A stretch of DNA of 64,000 bases from Bacteroidetes bacterium MedPE-SWsnd-G1 (GTDB lineage Bacteria; Bacteroidota; Bacteroidia; Flavobacteriales; Flavobacteriaceae), in the NCBI GenBank assembly GCA_001874265.1, contig MPDD01000002.1:113625-177624 (forward strand). The letters are read 5' to 3'. The notes beneath the pieces were generated by a model. It was not told where the DNA came from, did no database searches, and worked only from the letters and a program-made list of their open reading frames with translations. A program made the translations under genes and the position numbers. Of the stretch, positions 52,652 through 61,451 are shown piece after piece (position 1 is the first letter of the stretch; each line of letters begins with the position of its first letter).

Positions 52652-54745
52652 TTAAAGTTGCTCTTCTAGCAAGTTTCTTACATAACTGTTCTTATCAATT
52701 GTTTTTAAGGTATTCAATTCAGAATTAAACTTTGTCTTTAATATTGTATTGTTCAATATGTATTTTATCCCTTCTACTTTTATAGTGGAATTATTCGATT
52801 TTAAAATATTTGTAATAAAACCATCGAACTCTTTATTTTCTGTTGTTTCAATACCTGAACCTAACACTAACAAACAGGCTAAAATTTCTTTGTTTGACTT
52901 GGCTATTTGCATTGGACTTAACAAAAAGTTGAAAGAGATATTCTGACTTAACGCTGCTATTTCTGATTTAATTTCATTTTTATCTTCGTCGCTTCTCGCT
53001 TTCAAATATTTACCCACTAGCGGTCCTACTTTTTCAAACGATTCGTTCTTCGCAGGTCGTGATGCTTTCTTTTCAATCTTTGCAAAGGAATCTTTTAAAC
53101 CAACTGTTTTATTAAAAATTAGTTTGTCTGTATTCGAATCGGTATCTACACAAAAATATCCTTTACGTTGAAATTGAAATTTATCCCCTACTTCAGAATT
53201 TTTAAGGCTAGGCTCTACGAATGCAGTTCCTATTGCTAAAGAATTTGGATTGATAAAATCCTTAAAATCTCTCTCTTTATGACCATCTGGTGCTTCTTCT
53301 GTAAACAATCTATCATATAACCGAACTTCCACTTTTTCGGCATGTTTTATAGATACCCAGTGCAAAGTTCCTTTTACTTTTCTTTTACTTGCTTCGGTAC
53401 CACTACCACTTTTAGAATCCTCATCATAAGTACAATGCACTTCAGTAATATTTCCTTCACTATCCTTTATCACCTCATTTGCCTTTATGATATAAGTGTT
53501 TTTTAAGCGTACTTCACCTCCTAATTTTAAACGAAAAAACTTTTTATTGGCTTCTTCTCTAAAATCTTCTTTCTCTATATAAATCTCTCTAGAAAATGGG
53601 ACTGCTCTACTTCCAAAACCTTCTTCATAATCATTATAATTAGCATCAACAATCTCCTCTTTGTCCTCAGGATAATTCGTAATTACAATTTTTAATGGAT
53701 CTAACACGGCCATTACTCTTGGCGCTGTTTTATTCAAATAATCTCGAATACAAAATTCCAATAAGGCTACATCGGTAATAGAATCTCGTTTCGCAATTCC
53801 AGAAATTTTACTAAAATTAACAATAGATTCTGGTGTATAACCTCGTCTTCGCAATCCAGATATTGTAGGCATTCTAGGGTCATCCCAACCATTAACAACA
53901 CCGCTTTCAACTAATTGCAATAATTTACGCTTACTCATTACTGTATAACTCAAGTTTCGACGCGCAAACTCACGTTGTTTTGGTCTTATTTTTTCAGAAT
54001 CTACAACCTGATCTAAATACCAATCATATAATTCTCTATGACTTTTAAATTCTAATGTACAGAACGAATGAGAAATTTGCTCCAAATAATCAGATTCTCC
54101 ATGAGTCCAATCATACATAGGATAAATACACCAATCATCTCCAGTTCTGTGGTGTGATTTCTTTAATACACGGTATAAAATTGGATCGCGCATATGCATA
54201 TTATTATGTTGCATATCAATCTTAGCACGTAACACAACAGCACCTTCATCAAACCCACCATCCTTCATTTTTTGGAATAATTCCAAGTTTTCTGAAATGG
54301 GCCTATCTCTATATGGGCTGTTTGTTCCTGGGCTTGTTGGCGTTCCTTTTTGTTCTCTTATCTCTTCAGAAGATTGTTCGTCTACATACGCCTTTCCATC
54401 ATTAATTAGATCAATCGTCCAATTATACAATTGCTGAAAATAATCCGAAGAATACAATACTTGATCCCACTTAAACCCAAGCCATTGTACGTCATTTTTA
54501 ATTGCATCTACATATTCTTGCTCCTCCTTCGCCGGATTGGTGTCATCAAATCGCAAATTTACAGGTGCATTATAACGCAGCCCTAATCCAAAATTTAAAC
54601 AGATAGATGCTGCATGTCCTATATGCAAATACCCATTAGGTTCTGGAGGAAAACGAAAACGCAACTTGCTTTTATCCAATCCATTTGCCAAATCATCTTC
54701 AACGATTTGCTCTATAAAATTCAAAGATTTTGTCTCTTCAGCCAT
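52652..54745 (-). CDS. glnS: Glutaminyl-tRNA synthetase with an unusual C-terminal extension
   Basis: 697 residues, charging tRNA-Gln directly. Class I signatures are FPPEPNGYLHIGHAASICLNF (HIGH) and VMSKRKLLQLV (KMSKS-type, here MSKRK). The anticodon-binding beta-barrels run to about 555. Bacterial GlnRS usually ends there; about 140 further residues follow (after ASRPAKNESFEKVGPLVGKYLKA), mostly helical. Some bacterial GlnRS carry a C-terminal YqeY domain, but I do not see its usual glycine-rich motifs, so this extension is either a diverged YqeY or something else. Presence of glnS implies the amidotransferase route is not needed for Gln. Confidence 0.93.
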   Translation of the reverse strand: MAEETKSLNFIEQIVEDDLANGLDKSKLRFRFPPEPNGYLHIGHAASICLNFGLGLRYNAPVNLRFDDTNPAKEEQEYVDAIKNDVQWLGFKWDQVLYSSDYFQQLYNWTIDLINDGKAYVDEQSSEEIREQKGTPTSPGTNSPYRDRPISENLELFQKMKDGGFDEGAVVLRAKIDMQHNNMHMRDPILYRVLKKSHHRTGDDWCIYPMYDWTHGESDYLEQISHSFCTLEFKSHRELYDWYLDQVVDSEKIRPKQREFARRNLSYTVMSKRKLLQLVESGVVNGWDDPRMPTISGLRRRGYTPESIVNFSKISGIAKRDSITDVALLEFCIRDYLNKTAPRVMAVLDPLKIVITNYPEDKEEIVDANYNDYEEGFGSRAVPFSREIYIEKEDFREEANKKFFRLKLGGEVRLKNTYIIKANEVIKDSEGNITEVHCTYDEDSKSGSGTEASKRKVKGTLHWVSIKHAEKVEVRLYDRLFTEEAPDGHKERDFKDFINPNSLAIGTAFVEPSLKNSEVGDKFQFQRKGYFCVDTDSNTDKLIFNKTVGLKDSFAKIEKKASRPAKNESFEKVGPLVGKYLKARSDEDKNEIKSEIAALSQNISFNFLLSPMQIAKSNKEILACLLVLGSGIETTENKEFDGFITNILKSNNSTIKVEGIKYILNNTILKTKFNSELNTLKTIDKNSYVRNLLEEQL

Positions 54746-54762
54746 AGTATTAAAATGAATTG

Positions 54763-54770
54763 CAAAATTA
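54763..54770 (-). promoter_or_regulatory. -7 promoter element of glnS
   Basis: Minus-strand TAATTTTG fits TAnnTTTG, 17 bases before the glnS ATG. Confidence 0.5.
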
Positions 54771-54813
54771 TTGATTTTTTTGGCAATACCACTACAAATA
54801 ATGGCGTGGTTTG

Positions 54814-54821
54814 TATATTTG
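54814..54821 (+). promoter_or_regulatory. -7 promoter element of the zinc-ribbon/folB operon
   Basis: TATATTTG fits TAnnTTTG, 15 bases before the ATG at 54837. It rules out the longer frame starting at 54771. Confidence 0.55.
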
Positions 54822-54836
54822 AAAAAAAGAAATGAG

Positions 54837-55052
54837 ATGAATGAAATGGGATTAAATTACACCTGTCCAAAGTGTAAATGCAATTCGTACGAAATTGGAC
54901 AAATGAGAGCAACTGGCGGAGCCTTATCCAAAATTTTTGATGTGCAAACAGAGAAATACACTTCTGTTACTTGTGAACAATGCAAATACACGGAATTTTA
55001 CAAGGCCCCAACAAGAGCTTTAAGTAATATTTTTGATTTTTTTACAGGGTAA
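54837..55052 (+). CDS. Small zinc-ribbon protein (DUF2082-like)
   Basis: 71 residues from the ATG at 54837 (a second ATG three codons later is possible). Two Cys pairs, CPKCKC near 10-15 and CEQCKY near 43-48, form a zinc ribbon. The conserved MRATGGALSKIFDVQTEKYTSVTC and the ending NIFDFFTG match the DUF2082 zinc-ribbon family, predicted to bind nucleic acid; no precise role is known. One base separates it from folB, which makes a two-gene operon divergent from glnS. Confidence 0.78.
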   Translation: MNEMGLNYTCPKCKCNSYEIGQMRATGGALSKIFDVQTEKYTSVTCEQCKYTEFYKAPTRALSNIFDFFTG

Positions 55053-55053
55053 A

Positions 55054-55416
55054 ATGGGCATTATAAAAGTTGAAAACATTCAAGTTTACGCCTATCATGG
55101 GTGCTTAGTTGAAGAAGGAAAAATAGGATCGGACTATAGAGTAGATCTTGAAGTAAAAGCTGATTTGACCAAATCTACCAAATCCGATGAATTAGCAGAC
55201 ACCGTTGATTATGTGCATTTGAATAAAATTGTAAAAGAAGAAATGGCTATTCGTGCAAAACTCCTTGAACATGCAGCAGATCGGATACTAATTAGAATCT
55301 TAGATGAATTAATTATGGTAAAAAAAGCAGCCGTCTCTGTTTCTAAAATTAATCCACCTATAGGGGGTAATGTAGAAATGGTTACTATAAAACTGAGTAA
55401 AAAAAGGAAACATTAA
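55054..55416 (+). CDS. folB: Dihydroneopterin aldolase
   Basis: 120 residues from the ATG at 55054. Converts 7,8-dihydroneopterin to 6-hydroxymethyl-dihydropterin in folate synthesis. Markers: IQVYAYHGCLVEEGKIGSDYRVDLEV, the catalytic Glu and Lys regions VDYVHLNKIVKEEM and VSKINPPIGGNVEMVTI. An earlier in-frame start at 55033 would overlap the zinc-ribbon gene. Other folate genes are not nearby. Confidence 0.92.
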   Translation: MGIIKVENIQVYAYHGCLVEEGKIGSDYRVDLEVKADLTKSTKSDELADTVDYVHLNKIVKEEMAIRAKLLEHAADRILIRILDELIMVKKAAVSVSKINPPIGGNVEMVTIKLSKKRKH

Positions 55417-55444
55417 AAAACCTTGCTAGAAATTTAAATTTAAC

Positions 55445-55452
55445 TAAATTTG
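55445..55452 (+). promoter_or_regulatory. -7 promoter element of the tRNA-Cys gene
   Basis: TAAATTTG fits TAnnTTTG, 11 bases before the mature tRNA 5' end. Confidence 0.55.
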
Positions 55453-55463
55453 CAAACCTTATT

Positions 55464-55534
55464 GGCGTCGTGGCCGAGTGGCTAGGCAGAGCTCTGCAAA
55501 AGCTTGTACATCGGTTCGAATCCGTTCGACGCCT
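55464..55534 (+). tRNA. tRNA-Cys (anticodon GCA)
   Basis: 71-base cloverleaf. The acceptor stem GGCGTCG pairs fully with CGACGCC. The D arm is GCC-GAGTGGCTA-GGC. The anticodon arm GAGCT-CTGCAAA-AGCTT (one G.T pair) presents GCA. The T arm ATCGG-TTCGAAT-CCGTT has one T.T mismatch. The discriminator is T. The 3' CCA is not encoded (CAA follows). It has its own promoter element and a strong terminator, so it is a single-gene unit. Confidence 0.95.
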
Positions 55535-55539
55535 CAATT

Positions 55540-55572
55540 AAACCGCCAATCTAATGATTGGCGGTTTTTTAA
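55540..55572 (+). terminator. Terminator of the tRNA-Cys gene
   Basis: AAACCGCCAAT pairs with ATTGGCGGTTT around a six-base loop and a T-run follows. Confidence 0.92.
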
Positions 55573-55629
55573 TTTTTTTAACAGAAATAATTGTTTTAAT
55601 TTCAGACCTTTGCAGCCGCATAAGAATAG

Positions 55630-56490
55630 ATGAAGTTATACCCTTTAGAAACTGGAAATTTTAAACTTGATGGTGGTGCCATGTTTGGCGTTGTGCCAAA
55701 AAGTTTGTGGCAAAGAACCAATCCAGCAGACTCCAATAATATGATAGATTTAAGCATGCGTTGTCTCTTAATTGAAGATGGTGACCGTTTAATTCTTGTT
55801 GATACGGGTATGGGAAATAAACAATCGGACAAATTTTTTGGATATTATTACCTATTTGGCAATTTTACCTTAGATACATCTTTAGCCAATTTAGGTTTTC
55901 ATAGAGATGATATTACCGATGTATTCTTATCGCATTTGCACTTTGACCATTGCGGAGGTGCTATTGAATGGAATAGCGATAAAACCTTTTATCAACCCGC
56001 ATTTAAAAATGCAAAATTTTGGAGTAATTCTAACCATTGGAATTGGGCCACCAAACCAAATGCTAGAGAAAAAGCCTCCTTTTTAAAAGAAAATATAACT
56101 CCAATTGAAGAAAGTGGTCAGTTAAACTTTATAAACCATAATAGTACTGATTCAATTATAAACACTTCGCTTGGATTCGACGTCTTATTTGTAGACGGAC
56201 ATACAGAAAAACAAATGCTACCAATGCTTAAATATCAAGATAAAACCTTGGTATTTATGGCTGATTTGTTACCAACTACCGGACACATTCCTTTACCATA
56301 TGTTATGGGATATGATACCAGACCGTTGCTAACAATTCAAGAAAAAGAAAAATTTCTAAAGATTGCTGCTAACCAAAACTATTATCTTTTTTTAGAGCAC
56401 GATTGTAAAACAGAATTATGTACGGTTAAGGACACTGAAAAAGGAGTTCGATTAAACCAAACATTTAAATTCTCAGAAATTTTTAATTAA
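55630..56490 (+). CDS. MBL-fold metallo-hydrolase
   Basis: 286 residues, no signal peptide. The metallo-beta-lactamase motif HLHFDHCGG near 101-109 gives the binuclear metal ligands. FVDGHTEKQMLP, MADLLPTTGHIPLPYVMGYD and LEHDC supply the later His and Asp ligands. The SMRCLLIEDGDRLILVDTGMG start fits the lactonase/glyoxalase II-like branch; the substrate is unknown. It starts the run MBL-S8-M1 with gaps of 7 and 22 bases. Confidence 0.88.
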   Translation: MKLYPLETGNFKLDGGAMFGVVPKSLWQRTNPADSNNMIDLSMRCLLIEDGDRLILVDTGMGNKQSDKFFGYYYLFGNFTLDTSLANLGFHRDDITDVFLSHLHFDHCGGAIEWNSDKTFYQPAFKNAKFWSNSNHWNWATKPNAREKASFLKENITPIEESGQLNFINHNSTDSIINTSLGFDVLFVDGHTEKQMLPMLKYQDKTLVFMADLLPTTGHIPLPYVMGYDTRPLLTIQEKEKFLKIAANQNYYLFLEHDCKTELCTVKDTEKGVRLNQTFKFSEIFN

Positions 56491-56497
56491 ATAGTAA

Positions 56498-58159
56498 ATG
56501 AACAAAACATCTTTTTTAAGTTTAGGACTTATAGCCCTATTAGCAAGCTGTAATCCCTCAAAATCAATTCATAAAATTCCTATTCCAGAGAATACATTTG
56601 AAACCATAAATGTGCCTGCAAAACAACAGGAAATGTATTTAGAGGAAGTACAGAAGTGGCCTCAGGCCGATTTGGCAACCGATTCTATTCCGGGTATGAG
56701 TATCGAAAAAGCCTACGAATTTTTAGCCGATAAGGAAGGAAAAACTGTAATTGTCGGAGTTATTGATTCTGGTATTGATATTACACATGAAGATTTAAAA
56801 GACAACGTTTGGACCAATATTGATGAGATTCCAAACAACGGAAAAGATGATGATAAAAACGGGTATGTTGATGATATTAATGGTTGGAATTTTTTAGGCG
56901 GCCCTGAAGGAACCGCGAACCCAGAGCAATTAGAATTAACAAGATTGTATGCAGCGTTAAGCAAAATTTACGATGGAGTTTCAGAGGATGAAGTATCAGA
57001 ATCTCAACAAAAAGAGTATGCGTTTTACAAAGAACTAAAAGCCGAGTTCAATGAGAAAAACGAGGAATTACAAATGAATGTTTCCTTTTTTTCGGGGCTA
57101 TTAGAACGCATTTCTAACAGCGATGCATTTGCGCAAAAAGAATTGAACAAATCTACTTATTCAATAGACGAATTAAAGACATTACCTCAAGATAAAATCG
57201 ACCCTTATTTAATAAAAGTTGTCGCTGCAGGTAGAAGTCCTCAAGAGTTTATTGAAAAACTTCAAGAAGGGAAAGACTATTATAAAGGGCAGGCAGATTT
57301 CAACTACAATCTTGAATTTAATGGTAGAAAAACCAATGATGATGTAACTAATCTCTCTGATGTACCTTACGGAAATAACTATGTAATTGGTTCTTTAGAA
57401 GATGAAATGCATGGAACGCATGTTTCGGGAATTTCTTTGGCTACCCGAAATAATGGTACCGGAATGAATGGAGTTGCTCAAAATGTACAATTACTCTCTG
57501 TACGTGCTATTCCAGATGGAGATGAATATGACAAAGATGTTGCCCTTGCCATTAGATATGCTGTAGACAATGGTGCTAAAGTAATTAATATGAGTTTTGG
57601 AAAATCATACTCACCAAACGCCGAATGGGTTTATGATGCAATTAAATATGCCGAAAAACACGACGTACTTTTAGTACATGCTGCCGGAAACGATGCGAAG
57701 AATATTGATAAAGTAAATAACTTTCCAACAGATGCACCGGATAAAATTACTGAAATAGCAGACAATGTAATTACTGTTGGATCTATTACGAAGCATTACG
57801 ATAAAAATTTAGTTTCATCATTTTCTAATTACGGAAGAAAGAATGTAGATATTTTCGCTCCAGGGTCTGAAATTTATTCGACCGTTCCTAATAATGAATA
57901 TGAATCGATTCAAGGAACATCTATGGCTGCTCCGGCAGTAGCGGGAGTTGCGGCATTGATTAGATCTTACTATCCAGAGCTTTCTGCAAGCCAAGTAAAA
58001 CATATTATTATGAATTCTGGAACAAAAGTAAATTTTGATGTATTATTGCCAGGTGGCGATGAAACTTTAGTTGCTTTTAAAGACCTATCAGTTTCTGGAA
58101 GTATCTTAAACGCATACAATGCCTTAGTTTTAGCAAATCAAATAGTTAACCAAAAATAA
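56498..58159 (+). CDS. Subtilisin-like serine peptidase (S8) lipoprotein with a large internal insertion
   Basis: 553 residues. Lipoprotein signal ending LIALLASC (Cys18), then a short propeptide-like stretch. The triad is Asp90 in GVIDSGIDITHEDL, His305 in EMHGTHVSGI and Ser475 in GTSMAAPAVAGVAAL; the oxyanion Asn is in VHAAGNDA near 398. Between Asp90 and His305 are about 215 residues where ordinary subtilisins have about 40. The extra part (about 140-290) is charged and helical. Cell-envelope location is likely. Cotranscribed with the MBL gene before it and probably the M1 peptidase after it. Confidence 0.9.
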   Translation: MNKTSFLSLGLIALLASCNPSKSIHKIPIPENTFETINVPAKQQEMYLEEVQKWPQADLATDSIPGMSIEKAYEFLADKEGKTVIVGVIDSGIDITHEDLKDNVWTNIDEIPNNGKDDDKNGYVDDINGWNFLGGPEGTANPEQLELTRLYAALSKIYDGVSEDEVSESQQKEYAFYKELKAEFNEKNEELQMNVSFFSGLLERISNSDAFAQKELNKSTYSIDELKTLPQDKIDPYLIKVVAAGRSPQEFIEKLQEGKDYYKGQADFNYNLEFNGRKTNDDVTNLSDVPYGNNYVIGSLEDEMHGTHVSGISLATRNNGTGMNGVAQNVQLLSVRAIPDGDEYDKDVALAIRYAVDNGAKVINMSFGKSYSPNAEWVYDAIKYAEKHDVLLVHAAGNDAKNIDKVNNFPTDAPDKITEIADNVITVGSITKHYDKNLVSSFSNYGRKNVDIFAPGSEIYSTVPNNEYESIQGTSMAAPAVAGVAALIRSYYPELSASQVKHIIMNSGTKVNFDVLLPGGDETLVAFKDLSVSGSILNAYNALVLANQIVNQK

Positions 58160-58181
58160 ATAATAACCTAAATTCAGTAGC

Positions 58182-60053
58182 ATGAAAAAACTAATCTTAA
58201 CCTCTTTATTATGCCTATGTATTGTTTCGTTATCTGCGCAATCACATTCATATTGGCAACAACATGTAGATTACACCATGGATATCGATATGGATGTAAA
58301 TACATATCAATATAAAGGAAATCAAAAATTGGTTTACACCAATAATTCGCCAGACGATTTGGATAAAGTGTTTTATCACTTGTTCTTTAACGCTTTTCAA
58401 CCAGGAAGCAATATGGATGTTCGTTTGCAAAATATTGATGATCCAGATAAAAGAATGGTTGAGAATGTGGGTTCTAAATACAGACCTGTTTATGAATCTA
58501 GAATTGCAAAATTAAAACCGAATGAAATAGGTTATCAAAAAATCCTTTCTTTAAAACAAGATGGAAAGCCTGTAAAATTTGAAGTTATTGGAACTATCTT
58601 AAAAGTAACTTTAAATACACCTTTAGCATCTGGAAAAAAATCGACTTTTGATATGGTTTGGGAAGCACAAGTTCCTTTACAAATTAGAAGAAACGGTAGA
58701 AATAGTAAGGAAGGAATTGCCTTATCAATGGCGCAATGGTTTCCTAAAATTGCCGAATATGATTTTGAAGGTTGGAGCGCAAGAGAATATATTGCTCGCG
58801 AGTTTCATGGGGTTTGGGGAGATTATGATGTAACAATTCATATCGATAAAGACTATACAATTGGAGGGACTGGTTATTTACAAAACCCTCAAGAAGTTGG
58901 GCATGGATATGAAAATCCGGATAAAAAAATGAAATTGCCAGAAGGTGAAAAGTTAACTTGGCATTTTAAAGCACCAAATGTACATGACTTTACTTGGGCT
59001 GCCGATCCTGAATATATTCATGATAAAATAATTGCAGAGAACGATGTTGAATTGCACTTCTTTTACAAAAACGATTCAACAATCACAAAAAACTGGAAAT
59101 TATTACAACCTAAAACAGCCGATATTCTTTCATATTTCAACAAGCATATTGGACAATATCCGTACAAACAATATTCTGTTATTCAAGGAGGTGATGGCGG
59201 TATGGAATATGCTATGTGTACCTTAATTACGGGTGGCAGAAACCTAGGAAGTTTAATTGGAGTTACGGCTCACGAATTTGCGCACACTTGGTTCCAATTT
59301 TTATTGGCTACCAATGAAACAAAACACGAATGGATGGATGAAGGATTTACATCATACATTTCTGGTAGAGCAATGAATGAAGTGATGGAGAGAAAAAGCA
59401 GTAATCCTGCGAGTGGATCTTATAGAGGATATATCAGTTTGGCAAATTCTGGTAAAGAGCAACCATTAACAACCTATGCAGATCATTACAAATACAACAG
59501 CGCTTATAGTGCCGCTGCTTATAGCAAAGGAGCTGTATTTTTAGCACAATTAGAATATGTAATTGGTAAAGAAAATCTTGAAAAAACTATCCATAAATAT
59601 TTTGAAGATTTTTCATTTAAACATCCAACTCCAAACGACATAAAAAGGACTGCAGAAAAAGTTTCTGGAATGCAATTAGATTGGTATTTAAACGAATTTG
59701 CTAAAACTACACATACTATAGATTTCGGTATTAAAGTAGTAGCAAATAAAAACATCACTTTAGAAAGAATTGGTAAAATGCCAATGCCTGTTGATGTTAC
59801 GGTTAACTATACGGATGGAACTTCTGAAGATTTTTACATTCCGTTACAAATGATGTTAGGTCAAAAACCTACACAAGCTACTGTATTAAGCAACTGGGCT
59901 TGGGTGCATCCAACATATACAATTAAAGCATCTAAGGATATTAAATCTGTAGAGATTGATCCTTCTCAATTAATGGCAGACGTTGATAGAACCAATAATT
60001 TTATTGAACTTGTTGGCGAAGATCAACCAGCAGATTTAGAAGTTAAAAATTAG
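58182..60053 (+). CDS. M1 family zinc aminopeptidase (exported)
   Basis: 623 residues with a signal peptide (about 1-20, ending SLSAQ). The N-terminal beta-saddle domain (QQHVDYTMDIDMDVNTYQYKG) is followed by the thermolysin-like catalytic domain. Zinc ligands are the two His of HEFAHTWFQ near 364-368 and the Glu of KHEWMDEG near 386. The exopeptidase motif is GGDGGMEYAM, a variant of GAMEN. It removes N-terminal residues from peptides in the periplasm or outside. Followed by a strong terminator. Confidence 0.92.
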   Translation: MKKLILTSLLCLCIVSLSAQSHSYWQQHVDYTMDIDMDVNTYQYKGNQKLVYTNNSPDDLDKVFYHLFFNAFQPGSNMDVRLQNIDDPDKRMVENVGSKYRPVYESRIAKLKPNEIGYQKILSLKQDGKPVKFEVIGTILKVTLNTPLASGKKSTFDMVWEAQVPLQIRRNGRNSKEGIALSMAQWFPKIAEYDFEGWSAREYIAREFHGVWGDYDVTIHIDKDYTIGGTGYLQNPQEVGHGYENPDKKMKLPEGEKLTWHFKAPNVHDFTWAADPEYIHDKIIAENDVELHFFYKNDSTITKNWKLLQPKTADILSYFNKHIGQYPYKQYSVIQGGDGGMEYAMCTLITGGRNLGSLIGVTAHEFAHTWFQFLLATNETKHEWMDEGFTSYISGRAMNEVMERKSSNPASGSYRGYISLANSGKEQPLTTYADHYKYNSAYSAAAYSKGAVFLAQLEYVIGKENLEKTIHKYFEDFSFKHPTPNDIKRTAEKVSGMQLDWYLNEFAKTTHTIDFGIKVVANKNITLERIGKMPMPVDVTVNYTDGTSEDFYIPLQMMLGQKPTQATVLSNWAWVHPTYTIKASKDIKSVEIDPSQLMADVDRTNNFIELVGEDQPADLEVKN

Positions 60054-60072
60054 TAAGACAATTCTTATAATT

Positions 60073-60111
60073 AAAAAACCCAGTTCTGTATTTTCAGAAC
60101 TGGGTTTTTTA
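60073..60111. terminator. Bidirectional terminator between the M1 and M14 peptidase genes
   Basis: AAAAAACCCAGTTCTG pairs fully with CAGAACTGGGTTTTTT around a six-base loop, with runs suited to both convergent genes. Confidence 0.93.
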
Positions 60112-60120
60112 TTTGTCATA

Positions 60121-61356
60121 CTATTTTCTCAATATTAATAGTTTCATCATTTCCTTTGCCGCCACTCTAGCTTTAGCGTCTATAAAATCACGGGGTGTTT
60201 CATCTCCAATCTCATAGGTCATGGCTTCTGCACCAAACTGTTTATAGAACCAAGTTTTTGAAACGGGTTGCTCTAAAGCATAAGGCTGGTCATCCGGCGT
60301 ATACCCTTCAAATGCGTCGTCAATCCCTTGAATCCAATAGTCTTTAAATGGATGGATAACTGATTTTGTTTCTTCAGGAATTGTGTAATATAAATCTGTT
60401 TGGGTGGAGTGAAAATCGATTCCGAAAAGTACCTTGTTTTTATATTTGTTTGACTCATTAACAAGATAGTTCACTACTACATCAACCTCAGTTTGTTTAT
60501 AATAAGCCCAATCTCTATTTAAATCCACTCCCCCGGTACTATGACGCCAATGTCCTAAATCTACACCATCTGGATTGATCATTGGTACAACCAATATTCT
60601 ATGTTTCTCTAAAAAATCTTTTGACAATCTTGTGTCACTTAATAGTTCTTCAACAAAAGATTGCATGGCCAAATAACCAGTTACTTCCGGTGGATGTTGG
60701 CGGCTTACCGCCACAATCATGTCTTTTTTCTTTGGAGAATCTTTATAGATATCTAAGGCAATGATGTCTTTGCCTAATTTACTCTTACCAATAACCGAAT
60801 AACGAACATTCTCATGATTTGACGTTGTTTCAGACCATTGTTTATTGTCGTCTGAATTCCATATCTCTTGAGCAGAAACCCATTGTTTTTTTGGTGAAAT
60901 TTTTAGTTTCAACATTGCATTCTGAACTGAATCTACCAATTTAAATCTTGTTGAATCTACAGGATACCAATGAATTCTATTATCACTTATTTTTGGCCAA
61001 TATCTATGAACCGAAGTTGGGTAATTTAATTTTAGATAAATCTCCTTTTCAGTCTTAGACCAAATTTGAAATGCATAATTCGGACTTTGATTAATTGGCT
61101 CATTCTCTGGTAAAATAGTCGCCTGATACGTAGAATCATTCAACTTCTCGAAGGAATTTAAACGTGCCCCTAAAAATTGATTGTCTGCATAGACTACCTC
61201 ATCTGGGCTAAATATTTTCTTTTCTTGATAACTTATTTCTCTGTTTGAAGTATCAGAGGGCTTAAGTACATCATATGTTTTTAATTTTCCAGTGGCACAA
61301 CTAGCAATTAATGCAGAAGTTAAAATAGTTAGCGTTAACTTTTTAAGAATGTTCAT
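60121..61356 (-). CDS. M14 family zinc carboxypeptidase, lipoprotein
   Basis: 411 residues with a lipoprotein signal ending LIASC (Cys20). The metal ligands follow the M14 pattern: HPPE in SRQHPPEVTGYLAMQ, and the later His in FGIDFHSTQTDLYY. The substrate Arg/Asn region is VDLNRDWAYYKQTE, and the catalytic Glu candidate is in MTYEIGDETPRDF. The N-terminal about 130 residues form an extra domain. It probably trims C-terminal residues of peptides in the envelope. Divergent from sufS. Confidence 0.88.
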   Translation of the reverse strand: MNILKKLTLTILTSALIASCATGKLKTYDVLKPSDTSNREISYQEKKIFSPDEVVYADNQFLGARLNSFEKLNDSTYQATILPENEPINQSPNYAFQIWSKTEKEIYLKLNYPTSVHRYWPKISDNRIHWYPVDSTRFKLVDSVQNAMLKLKISPKKQWVSAQEIWNSDDNKQWSETTSNHENVRYSVIGKSKLGKDIIALDIYKDSPKKKDMIVAVSRQHPPEVTGYLAMQSFVEELLSDTRLSKDFLEKHRILVVPMINPDGVDLGHWRHSTGGVDLNRDWAYYKQTEVDVVVNYLVNESNKYKNKVLFGIDFHSTQTDLYYTIPEETKSVIHPFKDYWIQGIDDAFEGYTPDDQPYALEQPVSKTWFYKQFGAEAMTYEIGDETPRDFIDAKARVAAKEMMKLLILRK

Positions 61357-61397
61357 AGAGCTAATAATTATTGAGATAATTCCAATTTAGATTGCAT

Positions 61398-61405
61398 CAA
61401 AAATA
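61398..61405 (-). promoter_or_regulatory. -7 promoter element of the M14 peptidase gene
   Basis: Minus-strand TATTTTTG fits TAnnTTTG, 41 bases before the ATG at 61356. Confidence 0.5.
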
Positions 61406-61417
61406 GCACTTAATTTG

Positions 61418-61425
61418 TAGTTTTG
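61418..61425 (+). promoter_or_regulatory. -7 promoter element of sufS
   Basis: TAGTTTTG fits TAnnTTTG, 26 bases before the sufS ATG. A TTG at 61392-61394 lies 23 bases upstream, slightly long for a -33 element. Confidence 0.55.
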
Positions 61426-61451
61426 TAACTTATTCAGACAATTAGCATATT

